NCBI RefSeq assembly: GCF_007097525.1
Contig: NZ_VKDD01000002.1
Span: 901,994-965,993, forward strand
Direction: 5' to 3'
DNA length: 64,000 nt
Source of the DNA: Thalassomonas sp. M1454
GTDB lineage: Bacteria > Pseudomonadota > Gammaproteobacteria > Enterobacterales > Alteromonadaceae
In this document: positions 1-8,339 of the stretch, piece after piece
How the letters are laid out: the number at the start of each line of letters is the position of its first letter
Position numbering within the stretch: the first letter of the stretch is position 1
The notes under the pieces: generated by a model
Told to the model about the DNA's origin: nothing
Databases searched by the model: none
Seen by the model: the letters and a program-made list of their open reading frames with translations, nothing else
Position numbers and translations under genes: made by a program

Positions 1-450
1 TTCTGCGGACAAGCCTATAACTTGTTTTATTTGCTCATCGGCATCTTTTTTCTTTTTAGCAACTAAGGTTTGTTCACTGCCATCATCTAAAATTTTACGC
101 AGATGTGCTGATGCTTTTTGCTCAGTTTGTCCGTCCCCTCGTTTATTTTGACGCATTTGAGTTGGTATGCGGCTAATAATGTAATGTTGCTTTCTAATTG
201 AAAACTCTAAGGTTAACTCGGTAAGTAAATCACTGGCAGCGTTATCACAACGCACGCCAACATCTTTACGTGCTTCATCCGTTGTTTCACCGTAAAGTGC
301 ATAACAAATTGCGTGTAAAATTGATGATTTACCTGCCCCCGTTGGGCCATCAATTAAAAATAATGGATTATCACCAAGCTTACTAAAGTCAATAGTTTCA
401 GTTTGTGCGAAAGGACCAAAAGCTTGTATGGTTAACTTATGAAGTTTCAT
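1..450 (-). CDS. sbcC: Exonuclease subunit SbcC, N-terminal part (runs off the window)
   Basis: Only the first 150 codons are present; the gene continues past position 1. SbcC is the SMC/Rad50-like ATPase of the SbcCD nuclease, which cuts DNA hairpins and cruciforms that arise in replication. The start ATG is at 450-448. The N-terminus shows the Rad50/SMC pattern: a short beta strand, then a Walker A motif GPTGAGKSS at residues 35-43, followed by a segment that would enter the coiled coil. The sbcD stop codon and the sbcC start overlap in TAATG, so the two are translationally coupled in the usual sbcD-sbcC order. The coiled coil, hook and Walker B cannot be seen here. Confidence 0.93.
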   Translation of the reverse strand, partial: MKLHKLTIQAFGPFAQTETIDFSKLGDNPLFLIDGPTGAGKSSILHAICYALYGETTDEARKDVGVRCDNAASDLLTELTLEFSIRKQHYIISRIPTQMRQNKRGDGQTEQKASAHLRKILDDGSEQTLVAKKKKDADEQIKQVIGLSAE

Positions 451-1631
451 TATTTATCCTCCATAACATTCTGCGCTTCGCTTATGGTTTGTTGCAGTAA
501 TTCAAGTTGCTGCGGGGATAATTCAACATCCATTACTTGCTTAAAAAAGTCGGTGAATACTTCACTTTCGCTACGCTCATTACTCTGCCCAGTCGATGTG
601 TTATTGCTAAGACGAGAATTGCTCGTATGGTCAAAGTTAGTGCGCTCAATTTGTAATACATTAGGATATACCTGGCGTAAACGGCCAATGGGGTCGAGTA
701 TCACTTGGCTATCATTTATCTTAGCCAGAATATAATCATCACTGCGCTCATCTATTTTGCCCGCATTTATGATCTCTTCTAGCGAGCCTTCAACAATTCT
801 TAAATCATGCTTTACGTTAATAGTTAAATGCTCTTGTTTAACTAAGCCCTTGGAGTTAATTTCAACTAGAGTTACCCCTTTTTTTTGTTTATGTTCTGAA
901 AAAGAGTATTTCATTAAACTGCCCGAGTAACGGATATGCTCAGCGCCTTTATACTGCGGCCCATGTAAATGACCAAGAGCAACATAATCAAAATCGGTTA
1001 GTGGCTGCCATGAAACTCTATCAGCCCCGCCTATTGATAACGGCCTCTCTGAATCAGACTCACTTGCGCCATCAATAAAACAATGGCTAAGTAATACCGC
1101 AGGTATGTCTTTATGATGTTGCTTTTTATGCTCTAATACTTTGTTTGCTAAAAATGTATGGGCATCGTCATAGGTTTTAATCGCTGTAGTTTGTTCTTCA
1201 GTTGCAAATGCTTCGCGAACTTCAACAGGATCATGATAAGGAATACCATAAAAAGCAACACTTTCATCTTTACAGGTCACAATCACCGGCTCGGTAACGC
1301 TATTGATATCGGCTAATATATGCAAACCTGATTTTTGCATTTGTTTAGCGCCAAAGCGTAATCGTTTAGCGCTGTCATGATTACCCGAGATCATAATAAT
1401 CGGTATATTTAATTCATCTTCTACTTGCTGGAAAAAGTTATTTAGCGCATCAACAGCTTCTGCTGGGGGTACTGAGCGGTCAAATATATCGCCGGCAACA
1501 ATCAAAGCATCTACCGTAAAATCTTTGGCATATTGTTTAATTTGTTTAAGTACATAAAGCTGATCGTCTAATAAAGAGATATTTTGAAAAAGACGGCCAA
1601 TATGCCAGTCAGAAGTATGAATAAAGCGCAT
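450..1631 (-). CDS. sbcD: Exonuclease subunit SbcD (Mre11-type nuclease)
   Basis: Nuclease subunit of SbcCD, a Mn-dependent metallophosphoesterase. At 393 aa it has the usual family length. Metallophosphoesterase motifs are present in order: DWHIG near the N-terminus, GDIFDR, SGNHDS, and GHLHGPQ in the middle. The part after about residue 280 is the variable capping domain that contacts SbcC. The gene is transcribed away from nrdG and its stop overlaps the sbcC start by one base. No strong promoter was recognised in the divergent region, which contains several inverted repeats. Nothing looks damaged. Confidence 0.95.
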   Translation of the reverse strand: MRFIHTSDWHIGRLFQNISLLDDQLYVLKQIKQYAKDFTVDALIVAGDIFDRSVPPAEAVDALNNFFQQVEDELNIPIIMISGNHDSAKRLRFGAKQMQKSGLHILADINSVTEPVIVTCKDESVAFYGIPYHDPVEVREAFATEEQTTAIKTYDDAHTFLANKVLEHKKQHHKDIPAVLLSHCFIDGASESDSERPLSIGGADRVSWQPLTDFDYVALGHLHGPQYKGAEHIRYSGSLMKYSFSEHKQKKGVTLVEINSKGLVKQEHLTINVKHDLRIVEGSLEEIINAGKIDERSDDYILAKINDSQVILDPIGRLRQVYPNVLQIERTNFDHTSNSRLSNNTSTGQSNERSESEVFTDFFKQVMDVELSPQQLELLQQTISEAQNVMEDK

Positions 1632-1697
1632 GAATTTCCTTGCATCGATGCATAATCAATTTGATAAAATAGCTATTAATATAACTTTATATAGACA

Positions 1698-1736
1698 CGT
1701 TAAGGCATAGTTGAGTGTTTCACAATAGCCTTAACG
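1698..1736. repeat. Hairpin between sbcD and nrdG
   Basis: Perfect 9-bp arms CGTTAAGGC (1698-1706) and GCCTTAACG (1728-1736), with further partial pairing inside around GTG-TTT-CAC. No T-run follows on either strand, so a classical terminator is unlikely. The function is unknown. Confidence 0.55.
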
Positions 1737-1822
1737 AATATTAATTGATATCAATAAAAATAAAATTTAAGCGCTCAAATAAGCGCCAACTTTTAACCAA
1801 AAATAACACTTAATTTGTTGCC

Positions 1823-1860
1823 CTGTTTTTTATTTAACCAGCATTAAGTTAAAAAAACAG
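1823..1860. repeat. AT-rich imperfect inverted repeat upstream of nrdG
   Basis: The sequence runs from CTGTTTTTT near 1823 to AAAAAAACAG at 1860, with TTAAC and GTTAA also pairing. It lies just upstream of the FNR box. It could be structural DNA or a repressor site; this is inference only. Confidence 0.35.
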
Positions 1861-1885
1861 CAGTTAAAATCCAATGCAAAAACAG

Positions 1886-1899
1886 TTGATTTATATCAA
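1886..1899 (+). promoter_or_regulatory. FNR box of the nrdGD promoter
   Basis: The sequence TTGATTTATATCAA matches the FNR consensus TTGAT-N4-ATCAA at every defined base, and the symmetry extends one base further on each side (GTTGAT...ATCAAC). Its centre (1892.5) lies about 41 bp before the transcription start predicted from the -10-like TATATT at 1923-1928. That is the class II activation position and fits oxygen-repressed expression of an anaerobic enzyme. Confidence 0.85.
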
Positions 1900-1916
1900 C
1901 TAACCCAAGTGATAAA

Positions 1917-1964
1917 AACCTATATATTGCGCTCACCAAAACAACGTACCACTACATATAGACA
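1917..1964 (+). promoter_or_regulatory. Pair of NrdR-like boxes
   Basis: The NrdR consensus is about acaCwATATATwGtgt. Box 1 (1917-1932) contains CTATATATTG, which fits the 10-bp core fully and overlaps the -10 element. Box 2 (1949-1964) contains CTACATATAG, a 9 of 10 core match. The centres are 32 bp apart, about three helical turns, which is the spacing known for cooperative NrdR binding in front of nrd operons. NrdR would repress when dATP/ATP is high. The nrdR gene is not in the window. Confidence 0.7.
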
Positions 1965-1967
1965 TAA

Positions 1968-2444
1968 ATGTTATTTAATAGCCTAGCACCAACAGTTGTA
2001 TTTCAAGAGCTACCAAATGAAATCAGCTTATGTTTTAGCATTACAGGCTGCAACATTGGCTGTAAAGGTTGTCATAGCACAGAGCTGTGGGATGAAACTT
2101 TTGGTGAAGAGTTATCAGATGACGCATTTAGCGCTTATTTAACTCAATACCAAGGTTTAATATCAGCCGTTGTATTCTTTGGTGGTGAATGGCAACAACA
2201 AGCGTTAATTAACAAACTTAAATTAGCTCAACAGCAAGGTTTAAAAACCTGTTTGTATACAGGGCTTAGCCAAGTTAGTTCGCAGTTGATGGCACATTTA
2301 GATTTTCTTAAAACGGGAAAATGGCAAGCAAAGCTTGGCGGTTTAGATAACCCTAATAGCAATCAAAAATTTATCAATGTAAATACTGGCGAACAACTTA
2401 ATTACTTATTTAGAAAAACAGGAAACTCACATGTTACGTCTTAG
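1968..2444 (+). CDS. nrdG: Anaerobic ribonucleotide reductase activating protein (radical SAM)
   Basis: Radical-SAM activase that generates the glycyl radical on NrdD using S-adenosylmethionine and a 4Fe-4S cluster. At 158 aa it has the usual NrdG length. The cluster motif CxxxCxxC is at Cys28, Cys32 and Cys35, and FFGGEW at about residues 70-75 is the SAM-binding GGE region. The start ATG is about 34 nt after the predicted transcription start, with only a weak Shine-Dalgarno. The end overlaps the start of nrdD by 14 bases, so translation is probably coupled. Having nrdG before nrdD reverses the E. coli order. Confidence 0.95.
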   Translation: MLFNSLAPTVVFQELPNEISLCFSITGCNIGCKGCHSTELWDETFGEELSDDAFSAYLTQYQGLISAVVFFGGEWQQQALINKLKLAQQQGLKTCLYTGLSQVSSQLMAHLDFLKTGKWQAKLGGLDNPNSNQKFINVNTGEQLNYLFRKTGNSHVTS

Positions 2445-4215
2445 CGAAGCACAAATTAACAACAAAACAGAATTTATTAAACAATACTTCGCTGCCCAAA
2501 ACGCTGCTGATGGTTCAAAAATGGATGCCAACGCAAACGTAACGCAAAAGAATATTGCTACTTTAGAGGCAGAGCTTTTAAAGGATTGTTTTGTACAAAT
2601 TAACCGCTCACTAGTTAAAGATAAAATTAGTGAAATCTTTGACAGCAATTTAGCCGCCGAGTACGAACGCCAAATTGAAAATCATGAAATTTACGTGCAC
2701 GATGAAACCAGTATCAAGCCATACTGTACCTCAATTAGTATGTATCCATTTTTATTAGATGGGCTAACTAAACTTGGTGGCGAGTCAAAAGCACCTAAAC
2801 ATTTAGAATCTTTTTGTGGCTCATTTGTAAACTTAATTTTTGCTATCTCTGCACAATTTGCAGGTGCTGTTGCAACCGTTGAGTTCTTAACTTATTTTGA
2901 CCATTTCGCGCGCATTGAATTTGGTGACAACTATTTAGAAAATCACAGCAAAGCAATAGAAAATCACTTACAACATGTAGTTTACGCATTAAACCAACCG
3001 GCAGCTGCTCGTGGTTACCAAAGTGTATTCTGGAACATCTCTATTTTTGACCAATACTACTTTGAATCTATGTTTGCTGATTTTGTCTTCCCTGACTTTA
3101 GTAAACCACAATGGAGTAGTGTTGATAAACTGCAAAACTTCTTTATGTCTTGGATTAATAAAGAGCGTGAAAAAGCAGTATTAACCTTCCCTGTTATTAC
3201 TGCAGCAATGTTAACTGAAAATGGAAAATGTAAAGATAACGACTTTGCCTACAACCTTGCTAAAGAAAAGGCAGAAGGTAATTCATTCTTTATCTATTTA
3301 TCTGATAGCGCCGACTCACTTGCATCTTGTTGTCGTTTACGTAACGAGATCACCGATAACACCTTCTCTTTTACCTTAGGTGCTGGTGGTGTTGCTACAG
3401 GCTCGATTAATGTTATTACCATGAACATGAACCGCTTAGTTCAAGATGGTCGTAACCTAAATACTGAAATTGAAAAAATTCAAAAGTATCAAGTTGCTTA
3501 TCGCCGTTTAATGGAAGACTATTTAGCGCAAGGCGCTTTAAGTGTTTACGATGCAGGTTTTATTACTTTAGATAAGCAGTTCTTAACCATTGGTATTAAC
3601 GGTATGGCAGAGGCAGCAGAATACAAAGGCTTTACTGTCGGTAACAACCAAGAATATAAAGACTTTGTTAGTGACAACTTGCAGGTTATTTTTAATGCGA
3701 ACAAGCGCGCTAAACAAGAATTTGGTTACATGTTTAACACTGAGTTTGTACCAGCTGAAAACTTAGGCGTTAAAAATGCTAAATGGGATGCTAAAGATGG
3801 GTATGTTACCAAGCGAGACTGTTACAACTCATACTTTTATTTAGTTGAAGATGACAGCTGTAATCACCTAGATAAGTTTGTACTGCATGGCCGTGAAATA
3901 AACCAATATTTAGATGGTGGCTCTGCCCTACACTTAAATTTAGATGAAAGTTTAACTGCAGATGCTTACATGAAGTTATTTAATGTTGCCGCACAAACCG
4001 GCTGTAACTACTTCTGCGTGAATGTAAAAATTACTATTTGTAATGCGTGTGAACATATAGATAAGCGTACGCTTAGCTCATGTAGTAAGTGTAGTAGTGA
4101 AGATGTTGATCACGGCACTCGTGTTATTGGTTACTTAAAACGCGTGACATCGTTTAGTAACGAGCGTCAAAAAGAGCACAGCTTGCGTCATTACCATCGT
4201 GAAAATGCAGCATAG
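2431..4215 (+). CDS. nrdD: Anaerobic (class III) ribonucleoside-triphosphate reductase, short form
   Basis: Reduces ribonucleoside triphosphates to dNTPs without oxygen, using a glycyl radical. The protein is 594 aa, clearly shorter than the roughly 710 aa E. coli enzyme. I see no N-terminal ATP-cone, so allosteric switching off by dATP may be absent. A Cys300-Cys301 pair (SCCR) lies in the catalytic barrel. A C-terminal zinc ribbon has Cys537, Cys540, Cys551 and Cys554. The glycyl radical site is RVIGY with Gly567. It is cotranscribed with nrdG behind the FNR/NrdR-like promoter and ends at a terminator. Confidence 0.95.
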   Translation: MLRLSEAQINNKTEFIKQYFAAQNAADGSKMDANANVTQKNIATLEAELLKDCFVQINRSLVKDKISEIFDSNLAAEYERQIENHEIYVHDETSIKPYCTSISMYPFLLDGLTKLGGESKAPKHLESFCGSFVNLIFAISAQFAGAVATVEFLTYFDHFARIEFGDNYLENHSKAIENHLQHVVYALNQPAAARGYQSVFWNISIFDQYYFESMFADFVFPDFSKPQWSSVDKLQNFFMSWINKEREKAVLTFPVITAAMLTENGKCKDNDFAYNLAKEKAEGNSFFIYLSDSADSLASCCRLRNEITDNTFSFTLGAGGVATGSINVITMNMNRLVQDGRNLNTEIEKIQKYQVAYRRLMEDYLAQGALSVYDAGFITLDKQFLTIGINGMAEAAEYKGFTVGNNQEYKDFVSDNLQVIFNANKRAKQEFGYMFNTEFVPAENLGVKNAKWDAKDGYVTKRDCYNSYFYLVEDDSCNHLDKFVLHGREINQYLDGGSALHLNLDESLTADAYMKLFNVAAQTGCNYFCVNVKITICNACEHIDKRTLSSCSKCSSEDVDHGTRVIGYLKRVTSFSNERQKEHSLRHYHRENAA

Positions 4216-4253
4216 TTAGTAATTAAATTGTTTATAGACTAACTAATCTTAAT

Positions 4254-4289
4254 AAAACGGCTAAGTATTTTACTTCAGCCGTTTTTTTA
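4254..4289 (+). terminator. Rho-independent terminator of nrdGD
   Basis: A GC-containing stem (AACGGCT pairing with AGCCGTT, with extra pairs AGTA/TACT inside) is followed by a run of seven T, shortly after the nrdD stop. Confidence 0.85.
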
Positions 4290-4355
4290 CGTCTAAAAAA
4301 CAGGTATGTTAAGGGCACATTAATGATCCTGATTATAATCCCCTAAAGAAAGCCT

Positions 4356-5171
4356 ATGTTATCATCTCTATTAAATCGCTTACCGTTAGGCAATAGTGCC
4401 CCTTTACTTGACGAATCAACTCGTAACTGGATTTTAGATACTTACCAGTGGGCGGTTAACGAATTCGATTTAGCGGTTTTCAAACAAGATACGCAATTAA
4501 TTTTACCAATTAATAAATTTTATCCTGGTACTGTTTCAAGCATTGAAGAAATGGCGCAATCAGTTTTTGATAACACATTAACCTACGCTGGTATGTCCAA
4601 CTGGCCAATTCGTTTAGTAAGCCCGAGTCAATTTGTACAAAAACAAATGCCAAAACTAGAGTTTGTTAACGGCATGCGCGGCAATGAAGCCAAAGTAATT
4701 AACAATGATTTTAGCCAAAACAACTCAGGTGAAATACTCGTTAGCTACAATCCGCAGCAAATTAATCAACCGCAAGATTTAGTTGCCTCATTTGCGCAAG
4801 TTTTTTCCTCTATACTTATAGCTCAGCGTGGCGTTTTACCTCCTGGCGGGGAAAAGTTTATACCGCAAGCTATCGACTTACTCGCTTGTTTTATGGGGTT
4901 TGGCGTTATGTTCGCCAATACCGCGTACCAATTTAAAGGTGGTTGTGGCAGCTGTTATAACAAACATGCCAATAGAGAAGTTGCTTTACCAGAACAAGAA
5001 ATGGTTTATTGCTTAGCAGTATTTAGTGTATTAAAAACTATTCCTAAAAAAGAAGTAAGCTATTACTTAAAATCTCACCTTCGCAGTGACTTTAATAAAG
5101 CTTATAAGGAATTAACAAAATCAAGTGGGTCAGATCAACTTGAAAACATTAAACGCCTAACTACACACTGA
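4356..5171 (+). CDS. Conserved hypothetical protein
   Basis: I do not recognise a family with certainty. The protein has 271 aa and no signal peptide. It begins with a helix-rich stretch and a hydrophobic core lies at about residues 147-195 (ASFAQVFSSILIAQRG, then FMGFGVMFANTAY). A Cys-rich turn GGCGSCYNKH follows at about residues 197-206, and the C-terminus is charged. The pattern of a long hydrophobic helix followed by a GFG..FANTA helix recalls bacterial proteins of unknown function with an HExxH-type helix; no such metal motif is present here. It lies between the nrdGD terminator and mgsA with an 85-base gap to mgsA, and both may be cotranscribed. Confidence 0.8.
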   Translation: MLSSLLNRLPLGNSAPLLDESTRNWILDTYQWAVNEFDLAVFKQDTQLILPINKFYPGTVSSIEEMAQSVFDNTLTYAGMSNWPIRLVSPSQFVQKQMPKLEFVNGMRGNEAKVINNDFSQNNSGEILVSYNPQQINQPQDLVASFAQVFSSILIAQRGVLPPGGEKFIPQAIDLLACFMGFGVMFANTAYQFKGGCGSCYNKHANREVALPEQEMVYCLAVFSVLKTIPKKEVSYYLKSHLRSDFNKAYKELTKSSGSDQLENIKRLTTH

Positions 5172-5256
5172 TCTTGAAAACTGTTGCAACAGCTTAGTCA
5201 CTGCAATAAATTAAAGTATCAAGTAAGTCTTTGGCATACAAAAACAAGAGTAAATA

Positions 5257-5712
5257 ATGCAATATAAACAAGTAATTTCAGCGCAACATAAAAACATATC
5301 ATTAGTTGCCCACGATAATATGAAACCCGCGTTAATAGCTTGGTGTATTAAGCATAAAGATAAACTCAACAAGCATAACTTATACGGTACGGGTACTACA
5401 GGTACTTTACTTAAGAACAAAGCCGGACTTGATGTAAATGCCCTAATTAGTGGCCCACTTGGTGGTGACCAACAAATTGGCGCACTAATCACCGAGCAAA
5501 AAATAGATATGATGATATTTTTCTGGGATCCTCTAGAAGCTCAGCCTCATGACCCAGATGTAAAAGCATTATTGCGTTTAGCTGCCGTGTGGAATATACC
5601 GGTTGCCTGTAATCAATCAACCGCTGATTTTTTAATTAACTCCAGCTTATTTGACCAAGAATATCCTAAATCAATCCCTGATTACGAAAGCTATATTGGT
5701 GCCCGAACTTAA
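5257..5712 (+). CDS. mgsA: Methylglyoxal synthase
   Basis: Converts dihydroxyacetone phosphate to methylglyoxal and phosphate, a bypass that frees phosphate when sugar phosphates build up. The 151 aa length is typical. Catalytic residues sit at the same numbers as in E. coli: His19, Asp20, Asp71 (in GPLGGDQQ), His98 and Asp101 (in QPHDPDVK). The phosphate-binding GTGTTG loop is at residues 44-49. The gene may be in one transcript with the unknown upstream gene. It converges with trmB across a long inverted repeat. Confidence 0.96.
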   Translation: MQYKQVISAQHKNISLVAHDNMKPALIAWCIKHKDKLNKHNLYGTGTTGTLLKNKAGLDVNALISGPLGGDQQIGALITEQKIDMMIFFWDPLEAQPHDPDVKALLRLAAVWNIPVACNQSTADFLINSSLFDQEYPKSIPDYESYIGART

Positions 5713-5718
5713 CCACTA

Positions 5719-5797
5719 GATAAAATCAAGGTGTCAGAGTTGTTGAAATTACATGAGTAAAGTTCAACAACTCTGACACCTTGAAAGTAATTTTATC
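5719..5797. repeat. Long near-perfect inverted repeat between mgsA and trmB
   Basis: Arms 5727-5747 and 5763-5783 are perfect 21-bp reverse complements (they begin CAAGGTGTCAGAG and end CTCTGACACCTTG) around a 15-nt loop. One more T-A pair joins them. An outer 8-bp pair GATAAAAT (5719-5726) and ATTTTATC (5790-5797) extends the structure after a 6-nt bulge. It may terminate both converging genes, but no strong T-run is present. The long perfect stem looks more like a mobile palindromic (REP/MITE-type) unit. Confidence 0.8.
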
Positions 5798-5810
5798 GAC
5801 TTAGTTAAAG

Positions 5811-6575
5811 TTAATCTATTTTATTAAACTGTAGATCCCACACACCGTGACCAAGTTTTTGACCACGATTTTCAAATTTAGTTAGTGGGCGAGAATCAGG
5901 GCGAGGTACGTAATCGTTATTTTCTGATAAGTTGCCAAATCCAGGAGCGCCAGTCATGTCTTCTAACATACACTCTGCGTAATTTTCCCAGTCGGTTGCC
6001 ATATGGAAAACTCCGCCAACTTTTAATACGCCACGAATACTTTCAATAAATTCAGGCTTAACGATACGACGTTTATGATGCTTAGCTTTATGCCAAGGAT
6101 CAGGGAAGAATAATTGTACAGTATCAATTGAACTTGCCGGGATGCAATCAGCTAAAATTTCAATCGCATCATGCTCGTATACTTTTAAGTTGTTAACACC
6201 TTGTGCTTCTGCTTCAGCTAAACAAGCTCCAACACCAGGGCGATGTACTTCGATGCCAATAAAATTAATTTCAGGAGCTGCTTTAGCCATAGCAACTAAT
6301 GACTTACCCATACCAAAACCAATTTCTAGTGTTATTGGATTGTCATTACCAAATAAGGCTTTTGCATCTATCATACCGTCAGTATGATTTAAGCCCATAG
6401 TATCCCAAAGAGTTTCTAGAGCACGACCTTGAGCTTTAGTTAAACGCCCTTCACGCTTTACAAAACTACGTACTTGGCGAATGTATTTACCTTCCGCTTG
6501 TGCTTGCTCAATTGTTTTGTGTTGTTGCTTAGGTTGGTTGTCGTTTGGCGTATCGTTGCTCATAGAGTTACTCAT
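5811..6575 (-). CDS. trmB: tRNA (guanine-N7-)-methyltransferase
   Basis: Adds the methyl group at N7 of G46 in tRNAs using S-adenosylmethionine. The protein has 254 aa. The SAM-binding motif EIGFGMGKS lies at about residues 81-89, [10 protein letters not shown] follows, and the family signature [17 protein letters not shown] is complete. The N-terminal 35 residues are polar and variable, as in relatives. It sits in the conserved trmB-yggL-mutY-yggX neighbourhood. A plausible promoter at 6639-6668 (minus strand TTGCTA, 18 bp, TATTAT) overlaps a repeat-like element. Confidence 0.96.
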   Translation of the reverse strand: MSNSMSNDTPNDNQPKQQHKTIEQAQAEGKYIRQVRSFVKREGRLTKAQGRALETLWDTMGLNHTDGMIDAKALFGNDNPITLEIGFGMGKSLVAMAKAAPEINFIGIEVHRPGVGACLAEAEAQGVNNLKVYEHDAIEILADCIPASSIDTVQLFFPDPWHKAKHHKRRIVKPEFIESIRGVLKVGGVFHMATDWENYAECMLEDMTGAPGFGNLSENNDYVPRPDSRPLTKFENRGQKLGHGVWDLQFNKID

Positions 6576-6638
6576 AAAATCGTTTAGTGGGATCGAATTA
6601 GCTAGTTGCTTTATTCGGTGCCTAATATCTGGTCGCGG

Positions 6639-6702
6639 ATAATACCACGTTCATTAATTGCATAGCAATTATAGCTATATTTCTATGTTGTTATAATTGC
6701 TA
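6639..6702. repeat. Degenerate repeat element with 11-bp inverted repeat
   Basis: The element opens with AATACCACGTTCATTAATTG (6641-6660), close to the opening of the palindrome at 10334. It also contains perfect 11-bp arms TAGCAATTATA (6663-6673) and TATAATTGCTA (6692-6702). It lies between the trmB start and the yggL terminator. It may be a worn copy of a short palindromic repeat family. Confidence 0.45.
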
Positions 6703-6711
6703 ATTAATAGA

Positions 6712-6741
6712 GGAAAAAAAAGGACTTATAAAAGTCCTTTG
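6712..6741 (-). terminator. Terminator of yggL
   Basis: Read on the minus strand: stem AAAGGACTT / AAGTCCTTT with a short TTAT loop, then a run of eight T. It lies just after the yggL stop. Confidence 0.85.
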
Positions 6742-6759
6742 ATTCAATGCGTAATAAAC

Positions 6760-7104
6760 CTAAGCCCACCACACATCATAAAGGTCAGAAACAGCAACTG
6801 ATTGTGCACCGTTATCGGTTAACCATTTTTCGACTGTTTTACGGTTTTCTTCAGTACACTTGCCTAGTTTTTGCGTACATACTAAGCCGTGCCAAATTAA
6901 GTCACCTTCACCACCAAAACCTAAACCTTGTGGTTCAATTGCTTCGGCAAAAAACTTATCTAGAAAAGCATCAATCTGATCATTTGTAGTACCTTCTTCA
7001 AATTTCCACGCTAAGTCAAAACCTAACTCTTGAAATTCATCTACGCGCATTTTTTTACGAATACGACGACTACGGTTTTTAGCTGTTCTAAGTTGTTCAG
7101 TCAT
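6760..7104 (-). CDS. yggL: YggL family 50S ribosome-associated protein (DUF469)
   Basis: Small protein of 114 aa, the usual YggL length; E. coli YggL has been found bound to the large ribosomal subunit. The basic N-terminus (RSRRIRKKMRVDEFQELGF) and the GLGFGGEGD and DLYDVWW segments are family hallmarks. It is transcribed divergently from mutY, whereas in E. coli all genes of this group point one way. It has its own terminator, so it is probably a single-gene transcript. Confidence 0.9.
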   Translation of the reverse strand: MTEQLRTAKNRSRRIRKKMRVDEFQELGFDLAWKFEEGTTNDQIDAFLDKFFAEAIEPQGLGFGGEGDLIWHGLVCTQKLGKCTEENRKTVEKWLTDNGAQSVAVSDLYDVWWA

Positions 7105-7268
7105 GTTGACCCTTTGTATTTAATTACTAATTGCGCGAAGAATAGTGCTAAATACGCAAAAAGCCAAGTTTTATTGATTTTAAATGCATGATAGTTGGCG
7201 TAGATCAAAGACTCGAAAAACGCTACACTCGCGCAATAGCAAATAATAAAACAATAAAGAAGTAGTAA

Positions 7269-8312
7269 ATGAAATTTAGTGATGCAGTCCTTACTTGGTT
7301 TAATAAACAAGGTAGAAAGCACTTCCCTTGGCAGCAAGATAAAACCCCTTATCGAGTTTGGATTTCTGAGATCATGTTACAGCAAACCCAAGTAACAACG
7401 GTTATTCCATTTTATTTACGTTTTATGGAAAGTTTTCCTACCGTCATTGATTTAGCTAATGCCGATGAAGATTTAGTGCTGCATCACTGGACCGGACTTG
7501 GTTATTACGCAAGAGCACACAACTTACAAAAAGCAGCAAAGATTATACGCGATCAATACAACGGCGAGTTTCCAACAAATATTGACGAGGTGATCGCCCT
7601 ACCCGGAATTGGGCGTTCAACTGCAGGAGCTATTTTATCCCTGTCCTTAAACCAGCATCACCCTATACTCGATGGCAATGTAAAACGAGTACTAGCAAGA
7701 TGCTTTATGACACCTGGGTATCCAGGACAAGCAAGCTTTGATAAAGCCTTATGGCAACATTCTGAGCAATTAACACCGATGTTTGGCGTAGCTAACTTTA
7801 ACCAAGCGATGATGGATTTAGGCGCCACTGTTTGTACAAGAACAAAACCTAAATGCGTGGACTGCCCTTTAGCTGATTTGTGTGCCGCTCATAAAAACCA
7901 AGTACAAACCGACTTCCCTGGTAAAAAGCCTAAAAAAGTTAAGCCAATTAAACAAACCATCATGGTCATGTTTACCAATAAAGACTCGGTATTTATGTAT
8001 AAGCGCCCTGCTTCAGGGATTTGGGGTGGTTTATGGAGCTTTTATGAAATAAGCTCGATAGATGAACTCAACCAGCTTGCCGAAAAGCTAGGTTTTGTAA
8101 TTAACAATAAGCAGAAACTTGCAGGCTTTAGACATACTTTTAGTCACTTTCATTTAGATATTACGCCATTACAGGTTGAAATTAGCCAATCAAACACAAT
8201 TATTAATGATAATGAACAACAGCTTTGGTACCATCTTGAGCACGGTGCTAATATTGGTTTAGCCGCTTCAAGTAAAACCTTACTTACCCTTTTGGCAAAG
8301 CAAGCTGTTTAG
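7269..8312 (+). CDS. mutY: A/G-specific adenine DNA glycosylase
   Basis: Removes adenine mispaired with 8-oxoguanine. It has 347 aa. The catalytic Glu34 lies in [11 protein letters not shown] helix-hairpin-helix [11 protein letters not shown] (about residues 110-120) is followed by catalytic Asp135. The 4Fe-4S ligands Cys189, Cys196, Cys199 and Cys205 are complete. The C-terminal NUDIX-like domain that reads 8-oxoG starts near residue 225. A Shine-Dalgarno-like AAGAAG precedes the ATG. It is followed after 27 bases by yggX, as in E. coli. Confidence 0.96.
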   Translation: MKFSDAVLTWFNKQGRKHFPWQQDKTPYRVWISEIMLQQTQVTTVIPFYLRFMESFPTVIDLANADEDLVLHHWTGLGYYARAHNLQKAAKIIRDQYNGEFPTNIDEVIALPGIGRSTAGAILSLSLNQHHPILDGNVKRVLARCFMTPGYPGQASFDKALWQHSEQLTPMFGVANFNQAMMDLGATVCTRTKPKCVDCPLADLCAAHKNQVQTDFPGKKPKKVKPIKQTIMVMFTNKDSVFMYKRPASGIWGGLWSFYEISSIDELNQLAEKLGFVINNKQKLAGFRHTFSHFHLDITPLQVEISQSNTIINDNEQQLWYHLEHGANIGLAASSKTLLTLLAKQAV

Positions 8313-8339
8313 CAACACTATATAACGAGAGATTTAATT

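Larger units (their letters stand above)
1632..1967. other. Divergent intergenic region sbcD / nrdG
   Basis: This region of 336 bases holds no gene. It contains a palindrome GCATCGATGC (1642-1651), a hairpin at 1698-1736, a short palindrome TTGATATCAA (1745-1754), a second imperfect hairpin at 1823-1860, and the nrdGD promoter with FNR and NrdR-like sites (1886-1964). The first part must also hold the sbcD promoter. Confidence 0.7.

Noticed and set aside
439..735. Plus-strand reading frame opposite sbcD
   Set aside because: It lies antisense to a well-conserved gene and has no family features. The same holds for the other frames opposite nrdD, dnaE, lpxD, bamA, rseP, dxr, tsf, glnD, msbA and lolC.
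1745..1754. TTGATATCAA as a second FNR site
   Set aside because: The half sites are adjacent without the required 4-bp spacer.
7101..7337. Minus-strand frame between yggL and mutY
   Set aside because: It overlaps the mutY start, has no homology I know and would need to cross the divergent promoter region.
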